From assembly GCF_016887565.1 (NCBI RefSeq), contig NZ_CP069396.1, positions 3,933,001 through 3,997,000 of the forward strand: a stretch of 64,000 nt of DNA. The letters run 5' to 3'. Below the pieces are notes generated by a model. It was not told where the DNA came from. It saw nothing but the letters and a program-made list of their open reading frames with translations, and did not search any database. The stretch is from Archangium violaceum (lineage in GTDB: Bacteria; Myxococcota; Myxococcia; Myxococcales; Myxococcaceae). Made by a program: the position numbers and the translations under genes. Shown one piece after another: positions 52,594 to 61,387 of the stretch. Positions within the stretch are counted from its first letter, which is position 1. The number at the start of each line of letters is the position of its first letter.

Positions 52594-53565
52594 ATGGCGC
52601 TCTACACCACGCTGGATGCGGCGGCCTTCGCCCGGCTCTCGGAAGCCTACGGGTTGGGGACCGTGCACGAGTTCACGGGCATTCCCCAGGGCTCCATCAA
52701 CTCCAACTTCCGGTTGGTGACGGCCTCGGGGCGCTACTTCGTGCGGCACACCACGGTGCGCTCGGCGGACGACCTACGCTTCGAGGCGGACCTGCTCTCG
52801 CTGCTCAACGAGTCCCACTGCCCGGCGCCGCGGCTCGTCTCCACGCGCGAGGGCGCGCCCTTCCTGGAGCTGGAGGGAGGCCGGGTGTGCGTCTTCGCGT
52901 GGCTGGTGGGCGAGGAGCTCACGCGCGCGCAGCTCACCACCGAGCACCTGGAGTCGCTGGGAATGGAGCTGGGCAAGCTGCACCGCATCACCCTGTCCTT
53001 CGGGGGCTCGCGCACCAACCCGTACGGCCCGGAGGTGGTGAGCGGCTGGCTGGAGGGGCTTAAGCGCAACCCGGACGCGGAGCTGTCCTCCATCGCTGGC
53101 GAGCTGGAGGGCTACCTGGCGCGGGCCGAGTCGGAGCGCGGAGGGCTGGAGCCGCGCGGTGTCATCCACGCGGACCTCTTCATGGACAACGTGAAGTGGC
53201 TGGGGGACCGGGTGAGCGCGCTCTTCGACTTCGAGATGGCGTGCCGGGACGCGTACGTGCTGGACGTGGCCATCACCCTCAACGCGTGGTGCTTCGACAA
53301 CGGGGCGTACCGGCCGGAGCTGTGCCGGGCGCTGCTGCGCGGCTACCAGGTGGAGCGCGCGCTGCTGCCGGTGGAGCGCGAGCACCTCTTCGGGCACGCG
53401 CTCTTCGGTTCGGTGCGCTACACCGCCAGCCGCATCCGCGACTTCCACCTGTCCGGGCTGCCGCCTGACAAATTGGCACCGAAGGACTTCCGCACCTACC
53501 TGGCCCGGGCCCGGACCCTGGTGCGCCTGGGGTCCGAGGGCCTGCGCGCGCTCGCGGGCGTGTGA
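52594..53565 (+). CDS. thrB: Homoserine kinase (aminoglycoside-phosphotransferase fold)
   Basis: 323 residues from ATG 52594. The APH/choline-kinase fold has a Gly-poor loop GIPQGSINSNFRL, the catalytic HADLFMDNVKW and LFDFEMACRDAYVLDVA. The overall layout and the N-terminal MALYTTLDAAAFARL match the ThrB of alphaproteobacterial and myxobacterial type, which phosphorylates homoserine on the way to threonine and is unrelated to GHMP-type ThrB. No other threonine gene is nearby. A related APH-fold kinase with another substrate is the alternative. Confidence 0.85.
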   Translation: MALYTTLDAAAFARLSEAYGLGTVHEFTGIPQGSINSNFRLVTASGRYFVRHTTVRSADDLRFEADLLSLLNESHCPAPRLVSTREGAPFLELEGGRVCVFAWLVGEELTRAQLTTEHLESLGMELGKLHRITLSFGGSRTNPYGPEVVSGWLEGLKRNPDAELSSIAGELEGYLARAESERGGLEPRGVIHADLFMDNVKWLGDRVSALFDFEMACRDAYVLDVAITLNAWCFDNGAYRPELCRALLRGYQVERALLPVEREHLFGHALFGSVRYTASRIRDFHLSGLPPDKLAPKDFRTYLARARTLVRLGSEGLRALAGV

Positions 53566-53589
53566 GCGCGCACCGCCCGTGTCACCGGC

Positions 53590-54057
53590 TCAGATGCCGG
53601 AGACGATCCGCCACTGGCCGTCTTCCTTCTGGAAGACCATCTGCTCCAGCTCGGAGTCGCGCTGGGACTTCTCGATCAGCCCGGAGGCGCGCCAGCTGAC
53701 GTTCCAGTAGTAGATGACGGTGGCCGCCCCGTCGTTGCGCACGTTCACCGAGCGGATGTCGAGGTCCACCCGGGCCGACTCGAGCTGGGCGAAGAGGGCG
53801 GGGAGCGCCTGGGGCAGGTTGGCGTACGTCAGGTCATCCTGGGGATCCTCGGTGCCGCCATTGTCCCGGAAGGACTTGGAGACGAGCTGTTGGATGGCCT
53901 TGGCATCGCGCGCCTCGATGGCGGAGCGGTAGCGCTCCATCACGTCGAGGATGGCGCGGGAGTCACTGGTGTCGGGGATCTGCGTGCCGGGGATGTTGCG
54001 CGGGCCGCAGGCCACGAGCAGCAGGAGGGCACAGGCAGGGAGCAGACGGACGTTCAT
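53590..54057 (-). CDS. Small lipoprotein with NTF2-like domain
   Basis: 155 residues from ATG 54057. Signal and lipobox LLLLVACG. The mature part reads DVMERYRSAIEARDAKAIQQLVSKSF, then strands ending in WNVSWRASG and DGQWRIVSGI, a clear SnoaL/NTF2-like order. These domains bind small ligands or act as scaffolds. It starts 61 bp after the end of the gluzincin gene, same strand. Confidence 0.75.
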   Translation of the reverse strand: MNVRLLPACALLLLVACGPRNIPGTQIPDTSDSRAILDVMERYRSAIEARDAKAIQQLVSKSFRDNGGTEDPQDDLTYANLPQALPALFAQLESARVDLDIRSVNVRNDGAATVIYYWNVSWRASGLIEKSQRDSELEQMVFQKEDGQWRIVSGI

Positions 54058-54118
54058 GATCGTGGAGTCTCCGTGAAGGGGCAACCGCGCATGGAGAGTT
54101 GCATTCCTCGTGCCGCAT

Positions 54119-56470
54119 CTAGCGGAAAGACTCGCGGGGCACCAGGGGGCCGCCGAAGTGGCCGTCCTCGAAGTCGCAGCGCTCGGCCCATTCCTGGGCC
54201 ACGGCACGGAAGCCGGGGCCGAAGTCGGGGAGTGCCCCCACTTCGTGTCTCACCGCCCCGCAGTCCCCCGCCAGGTAGGCCGCCTGCACCCGGAGGCGGA
54301 GGGCCTCGCGGCGGATGGCCTCGGGCAGCTCCCCCTCCAGGGCCCGGGACAGGTGCGTCAGGGCCAGGGCGGGGGCGTCCACCTGGAGCAGGCGCCGGCC
54401 GAGCAGGTAGTGGAGGTAGGGGTCCTTCGGCGCCGCCTCCAGGCCGTTGGCGAGCCTCAGCAGGCGCAGCTCCTCGCTCCTCTCCCGGAAGTAGGCCTGG
54501 ATGGGGCCGGCGCGGACGTCGGACTCGAGCGCGGCGAGCTTCACCTGGGCGGTGCGTGTCACCTCGGGGCCGGGGGTCAGTGTGAGGACCTGGCCGAGGA
54601 AGGCCCGCGCCTGCTCCTTGTTCCCCCGTCGCGAGGCCACGTCCGACCGGGCCAGGGCCACCTCCGCCTCCAGGGAGGGCTGGCCCTTCACCTGCTCGAA
54701 CAGCGCGGCCAGGACCTGGTCGGCGTCGTCCGGACGCTCCAGCCGCTCCAGCGCGGTGGCCTGGCCCAGCAGGAAGGAGGGCTCCTGCGGTTGGAGGCGG
54801 GCGGCGCGCTGGTACAGCTCGAGCGCCTGCTGCGGATCGCTCGCGAGGTAGTCGCGGGCCTCCTCCTGGAGGAGGGCCACCTCGCGGGCGCACGCGCGGG
54901 AGAAGAGGCTGCCGGTGCGGAAGCGCAGGAAGGCGCGGCTCACCGTGGCCTCGTCCAGTGGCAGCGCGTCGACGTATTGCTCCCACTCGGTGGCGAGCGC
55001 GTCCAGCGGGCGGCCGTAGGCGCCCTCGAAGTCGCCATGGGCGTAGAGGGCGCGCAGCTTCTCCGGGCCGTAGGTGTCGGCGAGGTGGCGCAGGAAGGAG
55101 CCGACGAGGGTGTACGCGCGGGCGGGGGCCGACTGGTAGAAGCCCTCGGGGCCCACCAGCTTGCGGATGTCCGGGGCCAGCTTCTGCCGGCGCATGCCCG
55201 CGGCCCACTCGTGCAGGGTGAGGTCTCCCTGGACGGGGTTGTCCGCGGCCACCGCCAGGCCCTCGATGACGCCCATGAGGGGCCACACGCCCAGCCGGGT
55301 GGTGACGCGGAAGGGGGCGCTGCCCGCGGGGGCCGCCATCACGTGCGCCATTTCGTGCTTGAGGGTGGAGTGGGGGAAGTCGTGCCCCCCGTTGATGTGC
55401 AGCTCCAGGCGCCAGGGCTTGGCGAACTGGGTGCGGCCGGCGCCCACCAGTGCCTGCTTCTCCTCGTCCGAGCGGTACAGCCACACGCGGATGCGGCCCT
55501 CGGGCGCCCCACCGAGGAAGCGCGAGAGCTGGGCGTAGCGGAACTCGAGATCCCTCACCATCCGGTCCACCTCCTCGCGGGGCTCGCCGCGGGGATGGAT
55601 GAGCTGGAAGTGCTCCGTTTCACGCATCCCACCGAGCCGCGCCATGAGGGCCGAGTCCGTCATGCGCAGACCCAGGTCGGTCCCGTGCGCCTCGATGAGG
55701 AGGACGGGGACGAGGGTCAGGCCCAGCACGGCGAGCGCACCGGCGCGGAGGCTCGGGCGGCGCAACCGGGCCTCGGAGACGTCCAGGCAGAGCGCGGTGA
55801 GCGCCCAGACGGCGAGGGCGAGCAGCAGCGTCTCCAGCCGGAACCAGAGGAGGCCGGAGGAGACGGAGAGCGACTCGTCATAGAGGGGGCCGGGCAGGTG
55901 GCCCAGGAAATGGTTGAAGGCGTAGACCTGGGGCCCGAAGACGATGGGCCAGCCGGTGCCCACCCCCGAGAGGAGGACGAGCCCCACGTAGAGCAGGACG
56001 GCCCGGCCCCAGCGGCGGGTGGCGAAGCCGCAGAAGACGCCCACCGCCGAGGCCAGCACCGCCGAGGGGAGGGTGAGCAGGGGGTAGAAACCCACCAGGG
56101 CGAAGGGGTCGCACCGGGTTCCAATCAGCGCGTACAGGGTGGCGGCGAGGAAGGGGGGGACGAGGACGGCCAGGTTGATGAGCAGGGCGGGGGCGAGTGC
56201 CCGCCACACCCATGTCCCCGGGGTGTCCGTGGAAGCCCCGGCGGCAGCCTGGCCGGCGAGCAGGCGGCGCTCCTGATGCACCGCGGCGATGCCCGTTCCT
56301 CCCCCGAGCAGGCCGATGGCGATGGAGAGGGTGAGGCCCAGCTCGAAGCCGGGGACGCCATAGAGGGGAAGCAGCACGAGGGCCGAGCCGCCGACCGCGA
56401 GGGCCCCGGCGAGCACCAGCACCGGGGGGCGCCGGACGAGGTCTGTGGCACGGAAGAGGACTTGCCGCAT
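54119..56470 (-). CDS. Membrane gluzincin-type metalloprotease with TPR tail
   Basis: 783 residues. The N-terminal ~265 carry about six membrane helices. A peptidase domain follows (about 285-520): STLKHEMAHVMAA gives the HExxH zinc site, and GVIEGLAVAAD supplies the third Glu ligand, as in peptidase MA/M48-like gluzincins. The C-terminal ~240 residues are TPR repeats (LALYQRAARLQPQEPSFLLG). The catalytic domain probably faces the periplasm. Substrate unknown. Divergent from the PilZ gene. Confidence 0.82.
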   Translation of the reverse strand: MRQVLFRATDLVRRPPVLVLAGALAVGGSALVLLPLYGVPGFELGLTLSIAIGLLGGGTGIAAVHQERRLLAGQAAAGASTDTPGTWVWRALAPALLINLAVLVPPFLAATLYALIGTRCDPFALVGFYPLLTLPSAVLASAVGVFCGFATRRWGRAVLLYVGLVLLSGVGTGWPIVFGPQVYAFNHFLGHLPGPLYDESLSVSSGLLWFRLETLLLALAVWALTALCLDVSEARLRRPSLRAGALAVLGLTLVPVLLIEAHGTDLGLRMTDSALMARLGGMRETEHFQLIHPRGEPREEVDRMVRDLEFRYAQLSRFLGGAPEGRIRVWLYRSDEEKQALVGAGRTQFAKPWRLELHINGGHDFPHSTLKHEMAHVMAAPAGSAPFRVTTRLGVWPLMGVIEGLAVAADNPVQGDLTLHEWAAGMRRQKLAPDIRKLVGPEGFYQSAPARAYTLVGSFLRHLADTYGPEKLRALYAHGDFEGAYGRPLDALATEWEQYVDALPLDEATVSRAFLRFRTGSLFSRACAREVALLQEEARDYLASDPQQALELYQRAARLQPQEPSFLLGQATALERLERPDDADQVLAALFEQVKGQPSLEAEVALARSDVASRRGNKEQARAFLGQVLTLTPGPEVTRTAQVKLAALESDVRAGPIQAYFRERSEELRLLRLANGLEAAPKDPYLHYLLGRRLLQVDAPALALTHLSRALEGELPEAIRREALRLRVQAAYLAGDCGAVRHEVGALPDFGPGFRAVAQEWAERCDFEDGHFGGPLVPRESFR

Positions 56471-56495
56471 GGCCTTCTCCTATACTCCGCACTGT

Positions 56496-56891
56496 ATGGC
56501 CGAACAGAAGACAGGCTCTGAACACCGCCAACATGCTCGTGCGCCCATCGAGCTGAAGGTGGACTACAAGAAGCTCAACTCGTTCTTCGCCGATTACACG
56601 AAGAACATCTCGAAGGGTGGGACCTTCATCAAGACGAAGAAGCCGCTGCCCATCGGAACGCGCTTCCTGTTCAAGCTGACGGTGCCCCAGCGCGAGGCGC
56701 CCTTCGAACTGCTCGGCGAGGTGGTCTGGTCCAAGGGCGATGCCGAGGAGCCCGGCATGGGCATCCGCTTCATCTACAACGACGAGCGCCAGCGCGGCGA
56801 GTTCGAAGGTGTGGTGGAGCGGCTGATGGCGGACAGCCTGGGGACGCAGCTCACGGAGAAGCTGCTGAACAAGCAGCTGCACCTGGGATGA
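56496..56891 (+). CDS. PilZ-domain protein (Myxococcus-expanded type)
   Basis: 131 residues from ATG 56496. The PilZ pattern is present as HRQHARAPIELKVDY and ISKGGTFIKTKKPLPIGT. The first box reads RxxxR (RQHAR), but the second reads NISKGG instead of D/NxSxxG, so c-di-GMP binding is uncertain. PilZ paralogues of this kind are numerous in Myxococcus and include motility regulators. The start overlaps nothing; the stop overlaps the DUF192 gene by four bases. Confidence 0.82.
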   Translation: MAEQKTGSEHRQHARAPIELKVDYKKLNSFFADYTKNISKGGTFIKTKKPLPIGTRFLFKLTVPQREAPFELLGEVVWSKGDAEEPGMGIRFIYNDERQRGEFEGVVERLMADSLGTQLTEKLLNKQLHLG

Positions 56892-57427
56892 GGGGCCGGG
56901 GGCTGAGGGGACTCTGTGCGGTGCTGCTGCTGGCGGCCTGCGAGGCTCCCGAGGCCAAGGGCAGACCGCCCGCGCCGGCGGGGAGGGTGGTGACGGACGT
57001 GAGCGCGGAGGATTACGTGGGGCCCACGCTGCCGCGAGCGAGGGTGCTGCTCAAGGATGCCTACGGAGGCGTGCACCGGGTGGACGTGGAGGTGGCCGCC
57101 ACGTCCGACACGCGCACGCGCGGGCTGATGTGGCGCAAGGAGCTGGCGGCGGGCAAGGGCATGCTCTTCGTCTTCCCTCGCGACGAGGTGCAGAGCTTCT
57201 GGATGCGCAACACGCTCATCCCGTTGGACATGCTCTTCATCAACGCGGCGGGGCGCATCGTGGGCATCATCGAGAACGCCGAGCCGCGCACGCTCACTCC
57301 GCGCACGGTGGGGGTGCCGGGGCGCTACGTGCTGGAGGTGCCCGGCGGTTGGTGCCAGAAGGTGGGCATCACGCGTGGGAGCTCCGTGGAACTTCAAGGG
57401 TTGGAGTCCATCCAGGTCGTGCCCTGA
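56888..57427 (+). CDS. DUF192-family lipoprotein
   Basis: 179 residues. Lipobox VLLLAACE. The DUF192 signature runs from about 70: TRTRGLMWRKEL, GMLFVFP, SFWMRNTLIPLDMLFI and VPGGWCQKVGI. The fold is a small beta-barrel of unknown role. Its start overlaps the PilZ stop by four bases (ATGA). Confidence 0.85.
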   Translation: MRGRGLRGLCAVLLLAACEAPEAKGRPPAPAGRVVTDVSAEDYVGPTLPRARVLLKDAYGGVHRVDVEVAATSDTRTRGLMWRKELAAGKGMLFVFPRDEVQSFWMRNTLIPLDMLFINAAGRIVGIIENAEPRTLTPRTVGVPGRYVLEVPGGWCQKVGITRGSSVELQGLESIQVVP

Positions 57428-57535
57428 GCGAGCGCCAGGGGGAGCAATTGTGCCGATTGTGTCACGCGCTCCTTGCCTGGAACCCACCCGGCACCGGTAG
57501 CATCCGTCGCCATCACTTCCAATCGTGAGGTCACG

Positions 57536-59494
57536 ATGCAATCGGGTTATTCGTGGTGGGAGCGCCGGATGGGGCGTCTGGTGCTGGCGTCCCTGACCGC
57601 GCTCGCGCTCTCCTCGTGTACAGGGGAGACAGGAGCGGCGGGACCCAAGGGGGACACCGGCGAGCCGGGAGCTCCCGGTCCGGTCGGCAATGTCAAGTCG
57701 CTCAGCTTCACGCCGGTCAATGCCGCGCGCACGGACGCGGAGAAGCGGGCCGTCTACGCCAGCTCCAAGGCGAACGTGAATGGCAAGGACGTCTCCATCC
57801 AGTACGAGACCGTGCTGCGCTCCGGTCAGACCGTGGGCGAGCACGTCTTCGGGCGGATGATCCAGAAGGACGGCAAGCCGGTGAAGAACACGGACGGCTC
57901 GGACTTCATCTCTCCGTCCAATGATTTCTCGGCGCTCATCCAGACGGGCAACAAGATCTTCGAGCTCACCCAGTTCGAGACCACGCCCGCGTCGATGTAC
58001 CTCTCCGAGCTGCGTCAGGATCCGAACGGCAAGCTCACGGTCATCAGCTCCCGGCCGATCGACTTCTCCGGAGTGGAGGGCTACTGGATTCCCTGCGCGG
58101 GCAGCGTGTCTCCGTGGAACACGAACCTGAGCAGCGAGGAGTACCCGTCGGATGCTCGCGCCTTCGAGAAGGCGAGCACGGTGAGCGCGCTCCCCTCGGC
58201 GGATCGGTCGATGCTTCGCTACTGGGGGCTCGATCCGACCACGGCCACCATCGAGGAGGCGAAGGCCGTCTATTCGCCGTACCGCTATGGCTTCGTGGTC
58301 GAGGTCGCGGTGGACGGCTCGGGCACCACCACCGTCAAGAAGCACTACGCGGCGGGCCGGCGCGCGCTCGAGCTCGCCTATGTGATGCCGGATCGCAGGA
58401 CCACCTACCTGAGCGATGACGGCACCAACGACGGCTTCTACATGTTCGTGGCGAAGCGGGAGGGGGACCTGTCCGAGGGCCAGCTCTACGCGGCGCGGTG
58501 GTTCCAGACCACCGCTTCGGGCCAGCCCTCGGGCCGGGCGGACATCTACTGGATTCCGCTGGGCCCCAGCGCGACGAACGCGGAGGTGAAGGCGCTGATC
58601 GACGGTGGCATCAAGTTCTCCGACATCTTCGAGGTCGAGGACCAGAGCGCCGATGGCACCTGCCCGAGCGCGGCCTCCGGGTTCCGCGCCATCAACACCG
58701 AGACCGGCCGCGAGTGCCTGCGGCTGAAGCCCGGTCAGGAGCTGGCGGCCTCCCGCCTGGAGAGCCGCCGTTACGCGGCCTACGTCGGCGCCACCACCGA
58801 GTTCCGCAAGACCGAGGGGATCACGTACAACGTGGCCGCCCACCGGCTCTACGTGTCCTTCAGCGAGCTGAACAACGGGATGATCAGCGACCCGACGAAC
58901 AGGGATCTCGGCGGGCCCAATCACGTCCAGGTCGCCCGCAACGACTGTGGCGCGGTCTACGAGATGGTGGTGTCGCGCAACGCGGACATCGGCAGTGACT
59001 ACGTGGTCGAATCCGCTTCGCCGCTGGTCGAGGGCGTGTGGCTGAAGGCTCCTGGCGCCAGCCTCTACCCGAGCAACAGCCCCTACTACGATCCCACCTT
59101 CACGTCCGTGAACAGCAGCGGCGTCTCCCAACCGGGGATCGCGAACGTGTGCAGCGTGAACGGCATCGCCAATCCCGACAACCTGTCCTTCATCAACGGG
59201 TACAACACGCTGCTCATCGGCGAGGACACCGTCGATGGCCACCAGAACGACATGGTCTGGTCCTACAACATCGTCACGCGTGAGCTGACCCGTATCTTCT
59301 CCGCTCCCTATGGTTCGGAGACGACGGGCGTCTACTTCTACCCGGACATCAACGGCTTCGCGTACATCAAGGCGCAGGTGCAGCACCCCTACGGCGAGTC
59401 CGATGTCGAGAAGCTGGGGGCGGATCCGGCCGAGGCGCGGCGCCTGAGTCAGTCGTACACCGGTTACATCGGCCCGTTCCCGGCGATGAACTGA
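57536..59494 (+). CDS. PhoX/DUF839-like lipoprotein with collagen-like linker
   Basis: 652 residues from ATG 57536. Signal and lipobox ALALSSCTG. Residues ~30-51 are seven Gly-X-Y triplets (GETGAAGPKGDTGEPGAPG then PVG), as in collagen-like bacterial proteins. The rest matches the PhoX/DUF839 layout: SRPIDFSGVEGYWIPCAG, RYWGLDPTTATIEEAKAV, FRKTEGITYNVAAHRLYVSFSE, DNLSFINGYNTLLIGEDT and HQNDMVWSYN. PhoX enzymes are calcium/iron phosphatases of the envelope. The Cys and Glu metal ligands seem present (C in VARNDCG, E in GEDT), but activity is not shown. Confidence 0.83.
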   Translation: MQSGYSWWERRMGRLVLASLTALALSSCTGETGAAGPKGDTGEPGAPGPVGNVKSLSFTPVNAARTDAEKRAVYASSKANVNGKDVSIQYETVLRSGQTVGEHVFGRMIQKDGKPVKNTDGSDFISPSNDFSALIQTGNKIFELTQFETTPASMYLSELRQDPNGKLTVISSRPIDFSGVEGYWIPCAGSVSPWNTNLSSEEYPSDARAFEKASTVSALPSADRSMLRYWGLDPTTATIEEAKAVYSPYRYGFVVEVAVDGSGTTTVKKHYAAGRRALELAYVMPDRRTTYLSDDGTNDGFYMFVAKREGDLSEGQLYAARWFQTTASGQPSGRADIYWIPLGPSATNAEVKALIDGGIKFSDIFEVEDQSADGTCPSAASGFRAINTETGRECLRLKPGQELAASRLESRRYAAYVGATTEFRKTEGITYNVAAHRLYVSFSELNNGMISDPTNRDLGGPNHVQVARNDCGAVYEMVVSRNADIGSDYVVESASPLVEGVWLKAPGASLYPSNSPYYDPTFTSVNSSGVSQPGIANVCSVNGIANPDNLSFINGYNTLLIGEDTVDGHQNDMVWSYNIVTRELTRIFSAPYGSETTGVYFYPDINGFAYIKAQVQHPYGESDVEKLGADPAEARRLSQSYTGYIGPFPAMN

Positions 59495-59500
59495 GCAGCC

Positions 59501-59546
59501 CCGAGGGGCCTTTCCGGGAGGAGTCTCGGGAAGGTCCCTCGGTTTT
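59501..59546 (+). terminator. Rho-independent terminator
   Basis: Arms CCGAGGGGCCTTTCC and GGGAAGGTCCCTCGG with a few G-T pairs, then TTTT, seven bases after the PhoX-like gene. The strongest terminator in the window. Confidence 0.8.
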
Positions 59547-59566
59547 CATCTTCTTGGGAGCAGGAC

Positions 59567-61333
59567 ATGGGCCGCCGGAAGGCGACAGGGGTGGTGCTGG
59601 CAGCGGGGTTGTTCGTGGCTGGAGCGGCCGTGGTGTGGCGTTCGGGCGGTGCGCGTCCTCCGACACCCGCGCCCGCGCCGGTCGACCAGGTACGGGCGGC
59701 ACTCGAGACCGCCATGCCGGAGAACGCGAGGGTGCGCCCCCAGCTCTCGAATCCGGCGGCCTACCTGCCGGCGCAGTGCTACGCGGCCACCCAGGACACC
59801 CCGGGCGGACGGACTCATAACGGCTGCTTCGCGTGTCACCAGACGCCGCGCCCGCCCAACTTCATCGAGGACGACACCGTCCAGACGGTCCTCTCGGTGG
59901 CTCGCTCCGCCGAGGAGAATCGCTGGACGAACGTGCTCCAGCCGCCGCCGCCCGTCGAGATGCCGGACGCCGAGCTGCTGGCCTGGGTGCGGTCGAGCAA
60001 TTACGTGGATGAGCGCGGAGGGCTCCGGCTCGCCGCGGCCCTGGCGCATCCGCCCGCCGCCTGGGACGCGAACGGGAATGGCCAGTGGGAGGGCTACACC
60101 CCGGACTGCTGGTTCCAGCCAGACGCGGAGGGCTTCGATCATTCCCCGGATGGGGCCATGACGGGCTGGCGTTCGTTCGCCTATGCCCCGTTCCCGGGCA
60201 TGTTCTGGCCGACCAACGGGAGCGCGGGAGACGTGTTCATCCGCCTTCCCGAGGCGTTCCGGAAGGATCGGGCCGGGCGCGAGAGCAAGACCGTCTACCG
60301 CATCAATCTCGCCATCCTGGAGGCATTCATCCGCCGGGTGGATGTGCCACTGCCTCCCACGGACGAGCGCGAGCTCGGTTCGGATCTCGATGGAGACGGG
60401 GTGTTGGGGACGGCGAGGCGCGTGGCCTTCGTGTGGCCGCCCAAGCCCGAGCGTCCCTTCGGCTACGTGGGCCAGGCGGCCGGGTTGGATCGTGCGCGGG
60501 AGGGCTGGCCCGCCGCCGGCCTCTACCCGCGAGGCACCGAGTTCCTGCACAGCTTGCGCTACCTCGACGTGGAGGGAGAGCAGGTCCGCATGGCCGCGCG
60601 GATGAAGGAGCTGCGCTACATGCGCAAGACCCGCTGGCTGACGTACAGCGACCTCCAGCTGACGGCCGAGGCGGAGGTCCGGGAGAGGATGAAGCACCCC
60701 GACAAGCTGAAGACGGTGCTCGCGGACGCGGAGCGCGGGGTGGGCACGGGCTCCGGCTGGTTGATGCAGGGCTTCATCGAGGACGCGGGTGGAGCGCTGC
60801 GCCCCCAGAACGTCGAGGAGACCACGGCCTGTATCGGGTGCCATGGCGGCGTGGGCGCGACCACGGACAGCACCTTCAGCTTCGCGCGCAAGCTCGATCC
60901 GCGCTCGGCCTTCCAGGAGGGCTGGTACCACTGGGAGCAGCGGGGGCTGAAGGGCATCCCGGAGCCGAAGCGCGCGGATGGACAGGGCGAGTACGCCCAC
61001 TGGCTCGAGCAGGTGGGGGGAGGGGACGACTACCGGAGCAACGACGAGGTCCAGGCGCGCTTCTTCCAGCCGGACGGGACGCTCAGACCCGACGCGGTGA
61101 AGGCGCTGACGAAGGACATCTCGGTGCTGCTCGTCCCGTCACCGGGCCGGGCGCTCCAGCTAGACCGGGCCACGCTGGCGCTGGTGAAGGCCCAGCGCTT
61201 CGAGCGCGGGCGGGACGTGGTGGTCGGGTCGCCGCCGAAGGTGAAGGCCCGCCTGGAGCAGGATGGGGCGACGGGAATCGTCGAGCCCGTTCTTCCCGGT
61301 TGGGTGGGCCCGAGGAAGACCGCTTCGCGCTGA
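59567..61333 (+). CDS. Exported protein with two c-type haem sites
   Basis: 588 residues. An N-terminal membrane segment (GVVLAAGLFVAGAAVVW) anchors it. Two CXXCH sites, CFACH near 87 and CIGCH near 425, bind haem c. Between them is a calcium-binding-like loop (DLDGDGVLG). It resembles large di-haem periplasmic electron carriers found beside phosphate or redox genes, but no family name is certain. It lies after the terminator of the PhoX-like gene and 54 bp before the nucleotidase gene. Confidence 0.75.
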   Translation: MGRRKATGVVLAAGLFVAGAAVVWRSGGARPPTPAPAPVDQVRAALETAMPENARVRPQLSNPAAYLPAQCYAATQDTPGGRTHNGCFACHQTPRPPNFIEDDTVQTVLSVARSAEENRWTNVLQPPPPVEMPDAELLAWVRSSNYVDERGGLRLAAALAHPPAAWDANGNGQWEGYTPDCWFQPDAEGFDHSPDGAMTGWRSFAYAPFPGMFWPTNGSAGDVFIRLPEAFRKDRAGRESKTVYRINLAILEAFIRRVDVPLPPTDERELGSDLDGDGVLGTARRVAFVWPPKPERPFGYVGQAAGLDRAREGWPAAGLYPRGTEFLHSLRYLDVEGEQVRMAARMKELRYMRKTRWLTYSDLQLTAEAEVRERMKHPDKLKTVLADAERGVGTGSGWLMQGFIEDAGGALRPQNVEETTACIGCHGGVGATTDSTFSFARKLDPRSAFQEGWYHWEQRGLKGIPEPKRADGQGEYAHWLEQVGGGDDYRSNDEVQARFFQPDGTLRPDAVKALTKDISVLLVPSPGRALQLDRATLALVKAQRFERGRDVVVGSPPKVKARLEQDGATGIVEPVLPGWVGPRKTASR

Positions 61334-61387
61334 GATGGGCGGGGTGGTTTCACGCGGACGCGTTTTCAAGTATGCCACTGCGCGTCC

